Shown in pieces: positions 22,916 through 34,458 of a DNA stretch of 64,000 nt; position 1 is the stretch's first letter; each line of letters begins with the position of its first letter. The DNA lies in NCBI GenBank assembly GCA_021234155.1, contig JAJEKV010000489.1, positions 1 through 64,000 on the forward strand, written 5' to 3'. A model generated the notes under the pieces. That model worked only from the letters and a program-made list of their open reading frames with translations. It did no database searches and was not told the DNA's origin. The stretch comes from Isoetes taiwanensis (lineage: Eukaryota > Streptophyta > Lycopodiopsida > Isoetales > Isoetaceae). The position numbers and the translations under genes were made by a program.

Positions 22916-24532
22916 ATGTTGTTCCCAACTATCAAATATTTTTTGCCCTTTTTTCACAATTTTTTTTTTATTTTTCCTGTTATTTTTAGAATTCTCGAAC
23001 TTTTTTTTTGCTCCTTTCTGATTCGTAATAGGGCAGACTCTTCTCTATCTGTTTATATGAAAAACACGAAACTACGACCATCTCTAGTTCGATTCGGTCC
23101 ATGCCGCGGTATCAAGGCATGTGAGCCGAAGATGGATGATGCCGAAAGTGATGTTGAAGAAGGTAATGGTGATACTAATGATGTGCTTATTGCTGCAACT
23201 GTAACTGATTAGTTAGTGCTACTACTTTTAATAGCATTGCCATAAAATTATTGTTTGAAAAATATTTTTGGGTTGCCCCTAGGGGGGCAAACCCTCGTTT
23301 ATGTGGGTTTCTGGCATATTCTAAGTATGTGCTGGAATATACCTAGGATATTTCGGAAACTGGGTTTAAACTGGCGGTCACCTGCGTTGTGGGTCGCTGT
23401 TGGTTGAACCGCCTAACCGGAAACACAGACCGAACTCTAGAGGTAACGCAGAGTGAAGCTCTTGGTTGAACTCATTCCGTGTTAGGTGAGCTTTCCTTCC
23501 TTCATATTCCTTTTCGCTCTGCCATGGGCATTTTACACAAGCGTGACCTTGGAGTAAAGCTTCTTCCCATTAATTCTTGCTAACGGAATGTGCCCGAGTT
23601 ATGGCCAGATTGCTCGAGCTGGAGGTGGGCTGTTTCCATTTTTAGTCACTCCACATACTTTGCCCTGTCTATGCCTTGTTAAAGTTCTGATGGTAGCTTT
23701 TTGCTTGCTTTAAGGTATTTGTTCTTGCGAAATTCGAAGCCCAGTTTGATGCCATTTAAACACGTTATTTTGGATTTATCCCAAGCCATTCTGGATTATC
23801 CCGATCCACATACTTTGCCCTGTCTATGTCTTGTTAATCAAGTTTTTTGAACTTTTTAATCAAAGGGCAAAATGAAAGCTCATCTATAGAGGCCCAGTTC
23901 TGGCATAGGTCCAGCTTAAGCACATAGATTCATCAAAGAGAAAAATGGGAGCTCAGCTATGGAAGCCCAATTCTGGCATAGATGCAGGTTAAGCTCTGAA
24001 CTTTTTCCCCTTTTTTTATATTAGACTGCCTAACAGGGAAACTTAGCTCTCCATCTATTAGACAATGCATGCTTTTGAACCTCTAGATTCAGAGTAATGA
24101 TTGGCTTTCCCTGATGTTGTGAAATTCTATAGACGACTACACCATTAGTTGTAGCAGAGACTTGCATGCAAAGAGAGCCTTAAGTTTGGCATATGGTTCT
24201 GCGATGCATAAAGTGATGATGAGCTTTAAAGGCGATTGCAGCAAATGAAAATGATAGTAGTATTCAATTTCTTATGTAAGTGGTTTCTTAAAACAGTTAG
24301 GTTGATGCAAAAATTTAAAACAGTGGGTCAATTTAATTTCTGCATTCTTCTTCAACCTTTGTGGGTTTCTATGTTAGATCCTTCGCTTCAAGCTATCATC
24401 GCCATACCTAAAAGTCCTTTGCTATTGTACTTGATTTCAGAGAATTTCCATGGATTCGGTATGCTCAAGTAACTTGTCGTGCGTTTATGGCTTTTGCAGC
24501 AGATTAAAACCTTGGAACTGGTTTGTACAGCC
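22916..24532. other. hAT-like element interior, left part
   Basis: No clear gene. A reading frame ending near 23212 has the acidic tail MDDAESDVEEGN, which could be the end of a lost protein, but nothing upstream supports a family. A self-complementary GGTTGCCCCTAGGGGGGCAA lies near 23270. The sequence just before 24533 has splice-acceptor-like TTTGTACAG, fitting a 5' UTR intron of the RAB5 copy. Confidence 0.35.
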
Positions 24533-25756
24533 ATGGCAACAACTGGAACGAACCACTTACAAGTTAAACTTGTATGGCATTCTTTTCTGCTCTTGATTTT
24601 GCCATTTTTGTCCCACAGCAACCATACATTTGCCCTTTCGTTTTATTTTGTTTCGAAAAATTCTGTAATGTGACATCAGCCTTAAAATCAAAAGATGTAG
24701 TATTTTGACGAAAGTAAAGGCAATTACCGCCCTTCCAATTCTGCAAAACCATAAGTGATTCTACTTGGTCTCTTGCCTACCTTGTTTATGTCTCTTGCAA
24801 GTCTAGTCTTGTTCTACGGTTTGCCAAAGGTCAATTTTTTGATTATCAGGTTTGATAAATTATCTGGCACTGTACCATCTTGTCATTGCATCAGGCTTAT
24901 TGCCATTTTACTTGTAGGAATTATGGGCATAACTTGTGGAAAACCACTTTGTTCCGTATAGTGGGTTCAAACTCTAATCATTGCAATTGCATGCTGCACA
25001 TGAATCAACAATAGGGGCTGCATTTCTTACCCAAACCTTAGCAGTAAATGAGATCTGGGATACAGCAGGTCAGGAAAGATATCATAGTTTGGCACCAATG
25101 TATTATCGAGGAACTGCTGTTGCGATAATAGTTTATGACATTACAAATTCGGTAGGATTAACCATCATGGACAGGGTATGTTATATTGCCTGGCATAAGT
25201 TTAGCTGATATTGCTTGAAGCTTTCCTTGCAGGATTCGTTCACGAGAGCCAAAAAATGGGTAAAGACAAGGTAGTACAGTAATAAATGTTACTCTAAGCA
25301 CATCTTTTTGGAATTAGGGCTTACAACTGATGTTTCTTGTCAGGAAATCCTAATCTTGTGATGGCTTTAGCTGGGGACAAAGCAGATCTAGCTTCAAAAA
25401 GGAAAATTGAAGCTGAGGTACTTGGTATGCTCTTTGTGTTTTCTATATTTGATGAGTTATAAATGTGCAATTTATGATGATCCAGGAAGGGCAGGCATAT
25501 GCTGATGAAAATAGGCTCTTTTTTATGGAGACATCAGCCAAGACAACAAACGTGAATGAGCTTTTTTATGAGATTGGTATGTGAATATTTAATTTGCATG
25601 TTTTATATTGATAGCTTGTACCTTAATTTTGTCATTTCTGTTTCGTCTGAAGCAAGAAAGTTATCGAAGGCACAACCAGCTCAACCGCCTGCAGGACTTG
25701 TTCTGTCTGATAGGCCAATAGAGGGGATGGGAAGAAAGGCAGCATGTTGTGCTTGA
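24533..25756 (+). pseudogene. RAB5/RABF small GTPase pseudogene with introns
   Basis: Plant RAB5 (RABF2/ARA7-like) proteins control endosome fusion. Seven exon remnants lie in order: 24533-24571 (MATTGTNHLQVKL), about 24755-24849 (KSSLVLRFAKGQFFDYQ), 25002-25151 ([28 protein letters not shown]), from 25233 (DSFTRAKKW), 25344-25417 (GNPNLVMALAGDKADL), 25485-25576 (LFFMETSAK) and 25653-25756, ending AACCA for prenylation. Defects: the GDVGAG part of the P-loop is replaced by unrelated sequence, six residues (ATVKF region) are missing before WDTAG, G4 reads DKAD instead of NKAD, the acceptors of exons 2 and 3 lack AG, and exon 4 runs into a stop. Retained introns exclude a processed copy. It lies inside the hAT-like element, so it is probably a captured fragment. 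Confidence 0.88.
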
Positions 25757-26212
25757 CATGGATTTTAGTGCTGCCCAGGTGACTCTGCAACAAATATCCT
25801 CATGGTATTGCTGGCATAAATAAGAATAAGCCATGATTATTTTGGTTTATTGTTTACAAGTAATCTGCCCATAACATATTTCCAGGGCATAGTTATCAAT
25901 CAATAGTCCGTTGCCCTTTGGTTGGGCACCATTTGCTTATATTTGTAATTATTGTAAAAAAAATCTCTTTAATTACCTATACTTCACCTTGCATGGAACG
26001 TCTTATGAGGCAAACCTTTTATTCCTAGTGAGGATCAGTGTTGTCTTTTTTTTTGTATTCTGGAGAATTAGTTTACGTACTGAATCTTTGTTTAGTTCTA
26101 GACCTTGTAAGTAAATATATAGACGTTGCACGCTCTCTCAGATGATGAATCTTCACGCTCTCTCAGATGATGGAGGTATTTTAACACATTTTTTCAGGAT
26201 ATTATTATAACA
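25757..26212. other. 3' flank of the RAB5 copy
   Basis: AT-rich sequence up to the Helitron. It may be the old 3' UTR of the RAB5 gene. A 23-bp phrase containing CACGCTCTCTCAGATGATG is duplicated at 26129-26170. Confidence 0.4.
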
Positions 26213-29200
26213 CTAGTCACGGTGCCCAGCGTTGCTGGGCATAATTTGGAAGCATGTAAACGATAAGGCAGCAATATTATCGAGGTGTCGCTTTAGCTAT
26301 TGCGATCCTCCCTCTTTCCCTTTGTGTTGGTGTTAGTGGATGTTGTGCCATTCATTCGTCCAAGACTTTAGAGTTTGCTTCCATTGTTTAGCAAAGTGCC
26401 CATGATAATATGGTTGGGTTTGTTCCAAGAAACCATTGAAGATTAATTTGGTGGAATCCATAGAGTAATTTGGTGCACAAAAATATTCTCTATTATCTAA
26501 AGAATTTCTAAACCACTAAGCCTATGTGCTTATTATCAGTGAGGACTCTAAATATGTATAAATGTGTTGATTATTAGTGAGAACTCTCAACATGTATAAT
26601 TCGAGTTATATTTGACAATGCCAAGTTGTGTCTATGCATTCATAATCCAAATTCCCATTAGTCCTTTAACAAATTCCTAGTTGATGAACATCATCAACAC
26701 TAATTTGTAAGAGAGCAAATTGTTTGAATTATTAACCAAATGCACATATCTCTCTGTCCCAAATGCACACTTAATTTGTCTATATACTAAATCTCGACCA
26801 CAATCTGCTATGTGACATCATTTTATGACACACATCTTGCTTCATGTTACCACTTAAATGCTTTATTATATGCGATAGTACTTTTAATCTAACATCAACT
26901 TCTAGCTCATTCTCAAGGAGAAGATATAAGGTTGCCTTTACTTTGTAATTTGGTAGCTTAAAATTTGCTAGAAAGTGCAAAATGCCAGAGGTAACATGAC
27001 CAAGGATTTAACTAATGATTTGTAATAATTTACATCCTTGTGGGCAAAGCGTTGGACACATGGGACACCTCAATAGAAGGACGTATTGATTTTTTTCTTA
27101 GAAAAATCTGAAGCCTTATATATTGTTGAGAATATGACCAAGGTTTTAGCAAATGAGTTGTAATAATTTACATCTTTTGTGGGCAAATCATTGGACACAT
27201 GGGACACCCGATAAAATAAAGAGGGAATAAGCAAGCATAGGACACACATGGGAGACATATCTATGGCCATATATTTATATACATGGATTATCTACGACCT
27301 TAAAGGCTAAGTTGTTAAATTTGTGAGCACCAAGCATTGTAAATTAATTGGCCTTTACAAAAAGGTGTTCCATGATGCAAGACGTAGAAAATGTCAAAAC
27401 CTTTGCAATTTTTATAGATTCATAGACTTGAATCATAGGTCATAACAATTCAAGTCATTTATTTTTAAGATTAGAATAACATAGTATGCTTTCTGCCTCA
27501 TGTCTTAATACTGAAGGATCAAAACTCATTGTTGATTTCTAAAAACATGAATCAAATTAACATGCCAAAAACAAATCGGTAATGCCACATTGGAAATGCC
27601 ATTGATACCTTCCAAACAACCAATCGAAGAACCTAGAAAATTGTTTTTTTAGAGAGCAATGCAATGACGTCATATGACATTATGTCAGTCATTATGTTAT
27701 TATTGGAGGACTTCATCATTGATGTCATATCCCTGCAAAGCAAAGTGGAATGTTTCATTCAGTCATCCTCAGAATTCACCTTGCAACTTTAGATGAAATG
27801 ATATGTACCGTCAATTATTTGAAGTATCAACATTAGTGAGTTTATACGCAGAATTATAAAAGAAATTGCACATGTAGAATCCACATGCAAAATGAGAAGC
27901 CATGTGCATGAACGATATCACAAATGATACTGTAAAAAATGAACAACTTACATAGTCCACGTAATATTATGTGGCGCAGATCAGCTCCCTTGCAACATGG
28001 TCAGCTCCATGCAACATGTAAAAGCATAAGGAGTAAGCTCAGCTTGCAGAAAGAGAAAGCTGAAATTAAACTTCATATAAACATTCAATAACTCTATCAA
28101 ACTACAAAGAACCATCCTAGCCTAAGCATAAGTTGAAACTGGTTCCACCTCCATGCATAAGAAATGAAAAGCATAGTTAAAATAAGGAAGATGTATTTCA
28201 TGGTGAAATTATACTGCCTCTTGATTCCTTAAAGTTGATGAATTTCACTAAATTGTCCAGATACATTGGTTTCCCTGCTAGTTCTTTTCTTTCTGCAAAG
28301 AATACGCGACATGCAGCTGGTTCAACTTGCTTCAGAGTGATATAATGCCTAAGAACCTGAACTGGTTCATACAGAAATGACAAATTTGCATCAACATCTA
28401 TCAAGAATAATGGTATTGCCATAGTTCTTACCACCACCAGACTTGGCTGGTGATTAAATAGCTTTGGGTCGAAAACCTGCTGCCACAGAATGCCATATTT
28501 CCAGGGCACCAGAAAAGCTTTCATGAAGCGACCCTTATCTTTGGCACCAGAAAAATGAAATGAAATGACGCGCTTTCTAGCTATTGTGGATATCCTAAGA
28601 GAGAACACCTATCTAATAAATAATTTCTGAATATCCATTATGCCTAGTAACACATCTGAATTTCTCTTCACCTTGAGATTTTCTTTTGATACTGTAACAA
28701 ATGCCATGGATTTAAAGTGCTTATGAGCAAGCATGGATCTTAGCATATCCTATATAGCTCTGCTCCTTTCTGTCGTGTAAGCAAGAGGATATGGAGGAAT
28801 AATGTAAGCAATTTAGCTTAAATTAGTTTGTACTTTGTACATACTCTGAGATTGTCCACATTATGCCAAGCATAGCACATTCTGCTAGAACTGCTTCTTC
28901 CTAAAGAGAACCCATAGCCATGACCTTGCTTCCTAGACCTACCAGGCGGCAGGCAAAACGAATGAAGAAAGAAAGAATGAATTTACCTTATTTATGTGTT
29001 TGAAAACAAAACTTCCCTTGTGCCTCCAGATCCAATGATGTTTTCTTTACTGCTAAGATTCTTTCGTCTTTAAGTCTGTGATCTCACATTCTTCTGCTAC
29101 TTACCATGGATTTGATGCATGTAAAAAGATCTCATGACTGCAAATCGTGGAAAATCCAAGAGCTGATGACGTAGAGTCAGAGCAACGCCCAGCTTCTGCA

Positions 29201-29410
29201 GAAAGAATGCAGCATCCCGCTTCTACAACAATGCCATACTGCCAAGGCATGTCCAGAACACTCCGGATAGATGCTCTTATGTATGAACCCTAGCGAGAAG
29301 AAAAAAAAACCCGTGGGCATCTGGATCGTTGAACTTTTAACTCAAAATCTGGGCCGTCGAAAGTTTTAGGGTTTTATGCACGACATACACTAAAACTTTA
29401 TAATAAAGGA
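26213..29410 (-). mobile_element. complete Helitron, 3.2 kb
   Basis: On the minus strand it starts with TCCTTTATTATAAAGTTTTA (5' end at 29410) and ends with a GC-rich hairpin GCCCAGC-AAC-GCTGGGC, a short gap and CTAG (3' end at 26213). It is inserted between A (26212) and T (29411), the standard A-T target. There are no terminal inverted repeats and no target duplication, as expected for rolling-circle elements. The 5' end matches that of the Helitron ending at 54688. No Rep/helicase is present, so it is non-autonomous. It is nested in the hAT-like element and contains an unrecognised 136-codon open frame that may be captured. Confidence 0.85.
28198..28608 (-). other. 136-codon open frame, possible captured exon
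   Basis: Open from the ATG at 28608 to a stop at 28198. Phrases such as PSLVVVRTMAIPLFLIDVD and FLYEPVQVLRHYITL read like a conserved soluble protein rather than chance, but I do not recognise the family. The 3' part (KFINFKESRGS) ends just before AT-rich DNA. Its position inside a non-autonomous Helitron fits capture of a host exon. No promoter or splice context was verified. Confidence 0.35.
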
Positions 29411-30114
29411 TTCCTAAAATGCAGCTGATTCTGATGTGTCTTCCGACGTGCAGAAATGGAGGAGACCATGGACTCTAGGCATTTCTGTAAGAGTGGTGCT
29501 CCATACGGGGTTAATTCTTAGTCCCCTTGTTATCACTATGGGAAACACATGCACTGGATATACACGGCTGTAAAAGTAAATAAAATTTTTATTGATGCTA
29601 GGAGATTTGAAAAGTAATGGGTGACACCTATTTTGTGACATCATTTTTCACACTATATATTCATTACATTATCAAACAGAACTTCAGGCTGCTGAATATG
29701 GTCACAGAGAAGTATTTTACAGATGATAACTGACATGAGCATGATATCTTCTGTGGCTTGGGTAACTGCATTCTATATTGTATGTGGAAACAATCATCAT
29801 TCCTAGACTGCATCCTGAATTGTACCCCATCATTATTAGCCAATTTATCCAAACCCATCATCTAAGGGGGGCCCAAGATTTTAGTTTCATGACAATAATA
29901 CTCATCAATCAAAATAGCTAACCCGACAAATTATATGCCAAGGTATAAGTTGTGCCATTGGTTTTTAGTTGTTTCTAGTTACATGACAGCATTATACAAA
30001 TATCTATATTATCTGATAATCTTGTATTATCTTCTAGTAAGGATGGTTAAATTATCTTGTATTATCTTCTGAATAATCATGGGAAACATGTAAAATGTTT
30101 GAAGTAATTCTTGC
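29411..30114. other. hAT-like element interior, middle part
   Basis: AT-rich, no recognisable gene. Open frames at 29414-29644 and 29664-29861 (minus) show no known family. Confidence 0.35.
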
Positions 30115-30308
30115 ATATTATATAAAAAGCCTTTGTGGGTTTTTACACAGGGGCAAGTTGTGAGGCGAGGTGGCGGATGAGTCGTGGAGGCAACAAGTTC
30201 ACTCCCAAGCCTCAAGGGAGTCCATTACACAGGTGAAAGCCCACAAAGACATCATACAGGGCCCCTTACACAAATAAACACCCACAAAAGGCTTTTTATA
30301 AAATATAA
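30115..30308. mobile_element. MITE-like inverted-repeat element, about 194 bp
   Basis: The left end contains TATAAAAAGCCTTTGTGGGT and the right end, reverse-complemented, TATAAAAAGCCTTTTGTGGGT with one extra T. Both continue into TTTACACAGGGGC / TTGTGTAAGGGGC. Terminal sequence is TA-rich, so a TA or TTA-type target is possible, but the exact boundary is not clear. Confidence 0.65.
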
Positions 30309-32519
30309 ATTGGACTTTTTGTCGAAATTACGCACGTCATTGGCATTATAATTATGTGATTAAAAAAATGGTGTAATTCCTAAGTAAAAGTCCATTTACA
30401 TTTAGAGATAATGTGCCAGACTGCACAACATTTCCTCTCATAATTAAGCTTGCAATATTTTTGTTTCGTATGAGGGCTTTAGGCAGTGGTTGGGACTAAG
30501 ATTCTTGGCGCGTATCGTCGTATCGTATGTCAAACCGTATAATTTGGCATGTTTGAGTAGTTTGTTTCCATTTAGAGGTTTAGTTCCTAATTTTTGTTCT
30601 TGTTGCCATGGTTAGCGAAACATTTTCCTTTGTGGTAGTCGTGACCTCTGAGCTTCCAATGAGAAGGCGCGAAGACAATCCATTCACAATTACATTATTA
30701 CCATACTGTTTAGAAGGATGTAAGTTGTGATAAACTAATCCTATCAGGTTCTGTAGCATCAGTGTCATAGTTTTTTTAAAGCCCTTCAAACCTGAACAGA
30801 ATAATGCTTTTCATAGCCAGCATAACTATGCTTGTTCCTTCATTAATATTTCTACGTTGACCTTTAAGTAGATCCCCACTTTGATTATTTGAAAAATTAT
30901 CCTTCCACCTGGCAGTCTCCCATCAGAAGACTAGGGCTAGAGCATATTTACTTCACATCATGTGACGTTCCCCTGAAATATATGCCATAAATACGTATAT
31001 TTCTAGGCCTCGTCACCATACAAGCCTATTATTATAGCCTTGTACACCATAGTAAGTGGAAAAGGGAGCATGGCCAAGTTATTTACATAACTTAGCCAAC
31101 CTTAGGCTTAAGGCCATTTCCACATGGCCTCAATTGGGTACCCACTACATGGAAGCACCCCTTTGGAGCCACATGGCAGTGACATGGAACCTAACCTATA
31201 AGAGCCCTAACCCTAGACCACTTTTTTGGCTCCACCTGCCTTGTGACTCGCTCTTCGCTCGGAACTCTGTTTCGAACACTGTTCGTTGCAGGGTAGCTCA
31301 GATTAACAACCCCAAGGCAGTGCGCTCATCAGAAGGAGGAGGAATCACTCGACTCATCATAAAAAATTATATCCTTCATATCCATGTAAGTGAGAAATGT
31401 AGTTCCAAACATTCCATTACAGATAAGGATCGGATCAATGTGGAGGCTTCCTCAAACATATGAATATATACTTCGCAAGACGAGCAGATCTAGATAAGGA
31501 TTCACAACTCCATCCTAGTTGGATCCTATAATTTATTAAGTGTATAAAAATTCACCTGAAGGAATCTTTATTGGCTGTTTCTCCTTAATAGTGACTGGAG
31601 TTGGGGCACTATCTTTTCAATTAAATCCACCAAGTCTTTCTGCAAGCGCCGAGCCTTTCTGCAAGACTACAAAATTTTTACCACGGAACAGTTAAGAAAC
31701 AACTCGTTTTCCAGCTGCGTTGATCAAGGTCGTCTTTCATATTTAACATTTAGCATAAGTTGCCCTCACATACTTGACGAGATATCACTCGCCCAAAAGC
31801 CTAGCATGCAAAGCGTATTTATGACATTATTACTGATGCTTTCAACTGATTTTTTTCTGCAAGCCACAGAAAATGTACCATGGAGTACAAACGGACGCTA
31901 AAAAGCAACTTTTTGTTATTACTTGTAAGATAAGCATTTACGATTTCTATCTGTATAGCCAAAAAATGAGTCCCCGAGTTCTTTATATATAAACATAACA
32001 GATATAGCTAGAGATGGCTTTCAAATGGAATTTTAGTGTGACGTGATCGAATATTAAACAAATATAAATAGATTTTGTTCCAAATGTTCAGGGTTATGGT
32101 TTTGAATTAATTGTCAAAAACTTTGAAGTATGATTTACGCCACTTCACCCTCCGGCCATGGGGGGCAACCCTCCGTGCGCAGCACCTTGTTTATTGATGC
32201 TTTATATCATAAGATGCTACTTTATTTTACTATGAGTATGTTTTAAAGCTGTCATGCCATATAAACATTTGCTATGACAGTAAATTTGCTCTTTATGATG
32301 ATGATTTGATTTTGAAGAAATATTTGTCATGAAACACAAATTATCTAATGTTTTTTCATATATTTATAACAGAATGTAATACGGTAAAGTCTAATTTCCA
32401 TTTGGCCATTATTATACATCACCCTTTGACATTTTAAACTTGGAAACTAGTTCAATAGGTTAATTAGCCCATGGGAACGCCAAATCTGATTTCAAAATTT
32501 ATTTTTTCCAAAGTTGGAT
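30309..32519. other. hAT-like element interior, right part
   Basis: Mostly AT-rich and unrecognised. A segment around 30960-31480 begins TGTGACG and has a TATA-like CCTATAAGAGCCC at about 31195, so it could be part of a solo LTR, but I could not find matching ends with a target duplication. The open frame at 31056-31463 shows no protein family. Confidence 0.3.
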
Positions 32520-32603
32520 GTTCACGTTCTGAAGTGTTCCCGTTCTGGTTCCAGTTTTTGGGGTGCCGTTCCGGTTCCGGTTCCAGGTAACCATGGCCAG
32601 GAG

Positions 32604-32665
32604 TCGAACCCGGGTCTATTGCTTGGAAGGCAATTATCCTAACCGTTGGACTACAAATGCAACCC
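32604..32665 (-). pseudogene. tRNA-Gly copy cut by the hAT-like element (5' part)
   Basis: Continuation of the copy broken at 22771: T-loop, anticodon arm (UCC), D-arm and acceptor 5' strand are all consensus. Apart from the insertion this would have been an intact tRNA-Gly gene. Confidence 0.88.
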
Positions 32666-33133
32666 AACATTTAGTGCATCATGAACTTCTGGAAGAGGAT
32701 TAACAAAGATGTGCTTTGCATGCCATTTTACAACCAAGTCCAGATGGCTCCCAGTTGGACTACAAATGCAATCCAACGTTTCGTGGATTATGAATTACTG
32801 AAAAAAGATTGAACAAGATGTGCTTTGCATGCTTTTTTAACCAACTCCAGATGACTTTTAGAGGCAATATGTCTTCCAATAGCCAGAGTCTACTAATTAT
32901 ATTTGACGAGAGTCAAATCTAAATCTCTTGCTTGAAAGTTAATTATCCTAACCATTGGACTATAAGTGCAATCAATAATTTGGTGTATTACGAACACTTG
33001 AAAGAATAACAACATGTGCTATGAATGCATTTTTTATTATGAACTCCTGGAAGAAGTTCCATGGATGCATCTTTTAGGACCAAGTCAGATGACTTGCAAA
33101 CACGTTTAACTACTCAGCGCAGACTCTACTACA

Positions 33134-33205
33134 TGCATTTGCCGAGAGTCGAACTCGGGTCTATTACTTGGAAGGCAATTATCCTAACCGTTGGACTACA
33201 AATGC
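33134..33205 (-). tRNA. tRNA-Gly(UCC), variant copy
   Basis: The T-stem CCGAG/CTCGG is fully paired and the T-loop TTCGACT is canonical. The anticodon stem has one G-U pair. Anticodon UCC. It shares the paired T-stem variant with the copy at 3258-3329. Confidence 0.7.
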
Positions 33206-33777
33206 AACACAACATTTAGTGCATCATGAACTTCTAAAAGAGGATTAACAAAGATGTGCTTTGCATGCCATTTTACAACCAAGTCCAACATTTCGTGGAT
33301 TATGAATTCCTGAAAAAAGATTGATCAAAGATGTTATTTGCATGCTTTTTTAACCAACTCCAGATGACTTCCAGAGGCAATATGTGCCGGAGTCTACTAA
33401 TTACATTTAACGAGAGTCAAACCTAAATCTCTTTCTTGGAAGTCAATTATCCTAACCATTGGACTATAAGTGCAATCCATAATTTGGTGTATTACGAACT
33501 CTTCAAAGAATAACAACATGTGCTATGTATGCATTTTTTATTATGAAACCTAAATCTCTTGGTTGGAAGTCAACTATCCTAACCATTGGACTATAAGTGC
33601 AATCCATAATTTGGTGTATTACGAACTCTTGAAAGAATAACAACATGTGCTATGGATGCATTTTTTATTATAAACTCTTGGAAGAAGATTAGCAAAAAAG
33701 TGCCATGGATGCCTTTTTTAGAAGCAAGTCAAATGGCTTGCAAACGCGTTTAACTATTTAGAGCAGACTCTACTACA

Positions 33778-33849
33778 TGCATTTGCCGAGAGTTGAACCC
33801 GGGTCTATTGCTTGGAAGGCAAGTATCCTAACCGTTGGACTACAAATGC
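33778..33849 (-). tRNA. tRNA-Gly(UCC), satellite copy
   Basis: Intact acceptor, D and anticodon arms except for one change at the base next to the anticodon stem (plus strand CAAGTATCC). T-loop TTCAACT. Confidence 0.65.
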
Positions 33850-34337
33850 AACCCAACATTTGATGCATCATGAACTTCTGGAAGAGGATTAACAAAGATG
33901 TGCTTTGTATGCCATTTTACAACCAAGTCCAGATGGCTCCTAATTGGACTACGAATACAACCCGATGTTTCGTGGATTATGAATTCCTGAAAAAAGATTG
34001 AACAAAGATGTGCTTTGCATGCTTTTTTAACCAACTCCAGATGACTTCTGAAGGCAATATGTCTTCCAATAGCCAGAGTCTACTAATTACATTTGACGAG
34101 AATCAAACCTAAATCTCTTGCTTGGAAGTCAATTATCCTAACCATTGGACTATAAGTGCAATCCATAATTTGGTGTATTACGAAGTCTTGAACGAATAAC
34201 AACATGTGCTATGCATGCATTTTTTATTATGAACTCTTGGAAGAATATTAACAAAAAAGTGCCATGGATGCATCTTTTAGGACCAAGTCCAGATGACTTG
34301 CAAACGCATTTAACTACTCAGAGGAGACTGTACTACA

Positions 34338-34409
34338 TGCATTTGCCGGGAGTTGAACCCGGATCTATTGCTTGGAAGGCAATTATCCTAACCGTTGCAC
34401 TACAAATGC
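34338..34409 (-). pseudogene. tRNA-Gly copy with D-stem mismatch
   Basis: The D-stem reads GTGC against GGAT, so one pair is lost, and the variable loop is changed. The T-stem is fully paired with loop TTCAACT. Fifty bases further on, the unit is broken by a Helitron. Confidence 0.6.
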
Positions 34410-34458
34410 AACCCAACATTTAGTGCATCATGAACTTCTGGAAGAGGATTAACAAAGA

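Larger units (their letters stand above)
22772..32595. mobile_element. hAT-like DNA transposon, 9.8 kb, carrying gene fragments
   Basis: Ends are CATGGTTACC and GGTAACCATG, flanked by perfect 8-bp copies of GCCAGGAG (22764-22771 and 32596-32603). Eight-base duplications and short terminal repeats starting CA are typical of the hAT superfamily. Subterminal DNA at both ends is packed with GTTCC/GGAAC motifs in both orientations (22785-22920 and 32520-32590), as expected for transposase binding sites. I see no transposase with recognisable hAT domains, so it appears non-autonomous. It carries a broken RAB5 gene and a nested Helitron (26213-29410). Without the Helitron it would be about 6.6 kb. 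Confidence 0.85.
32596..34458 (-). repeat. tRNA-Gly satellite, block 5
   Basis: The satellite resumes exactly at the tRNA T-arm after the hAT-like element and continues for about three to four units. The last unit is cut by a Helitron 3' end after AACAAAGA. One unit (33480-33660) has an internal duplication of the decayed-tRNA segment. Confidence 0.9.

Noticed and set aside
24981-25756. Functional RAB5 gene.
   Set aside because: The P-loop is missing, there is a deletion before WDTAG, splice acceptors are lost, exon 4 contains a stop, and G4 Asn is replaced.
30960-31500. Solo LTR (starts TGTGACG, has a TATA-like box).
   Set aside because: No matching CA end with a 4-6-bp target duplication could be found, so only a weak note is kept.
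1-34458. Reading the tRNA-bearing repeat as a tRNA-derived SINE.
   Set aside because: Units are strictly tandem with a constant period, the tRNA has both acceptor strands paired, and there is no A-tail or target duplication per unit.
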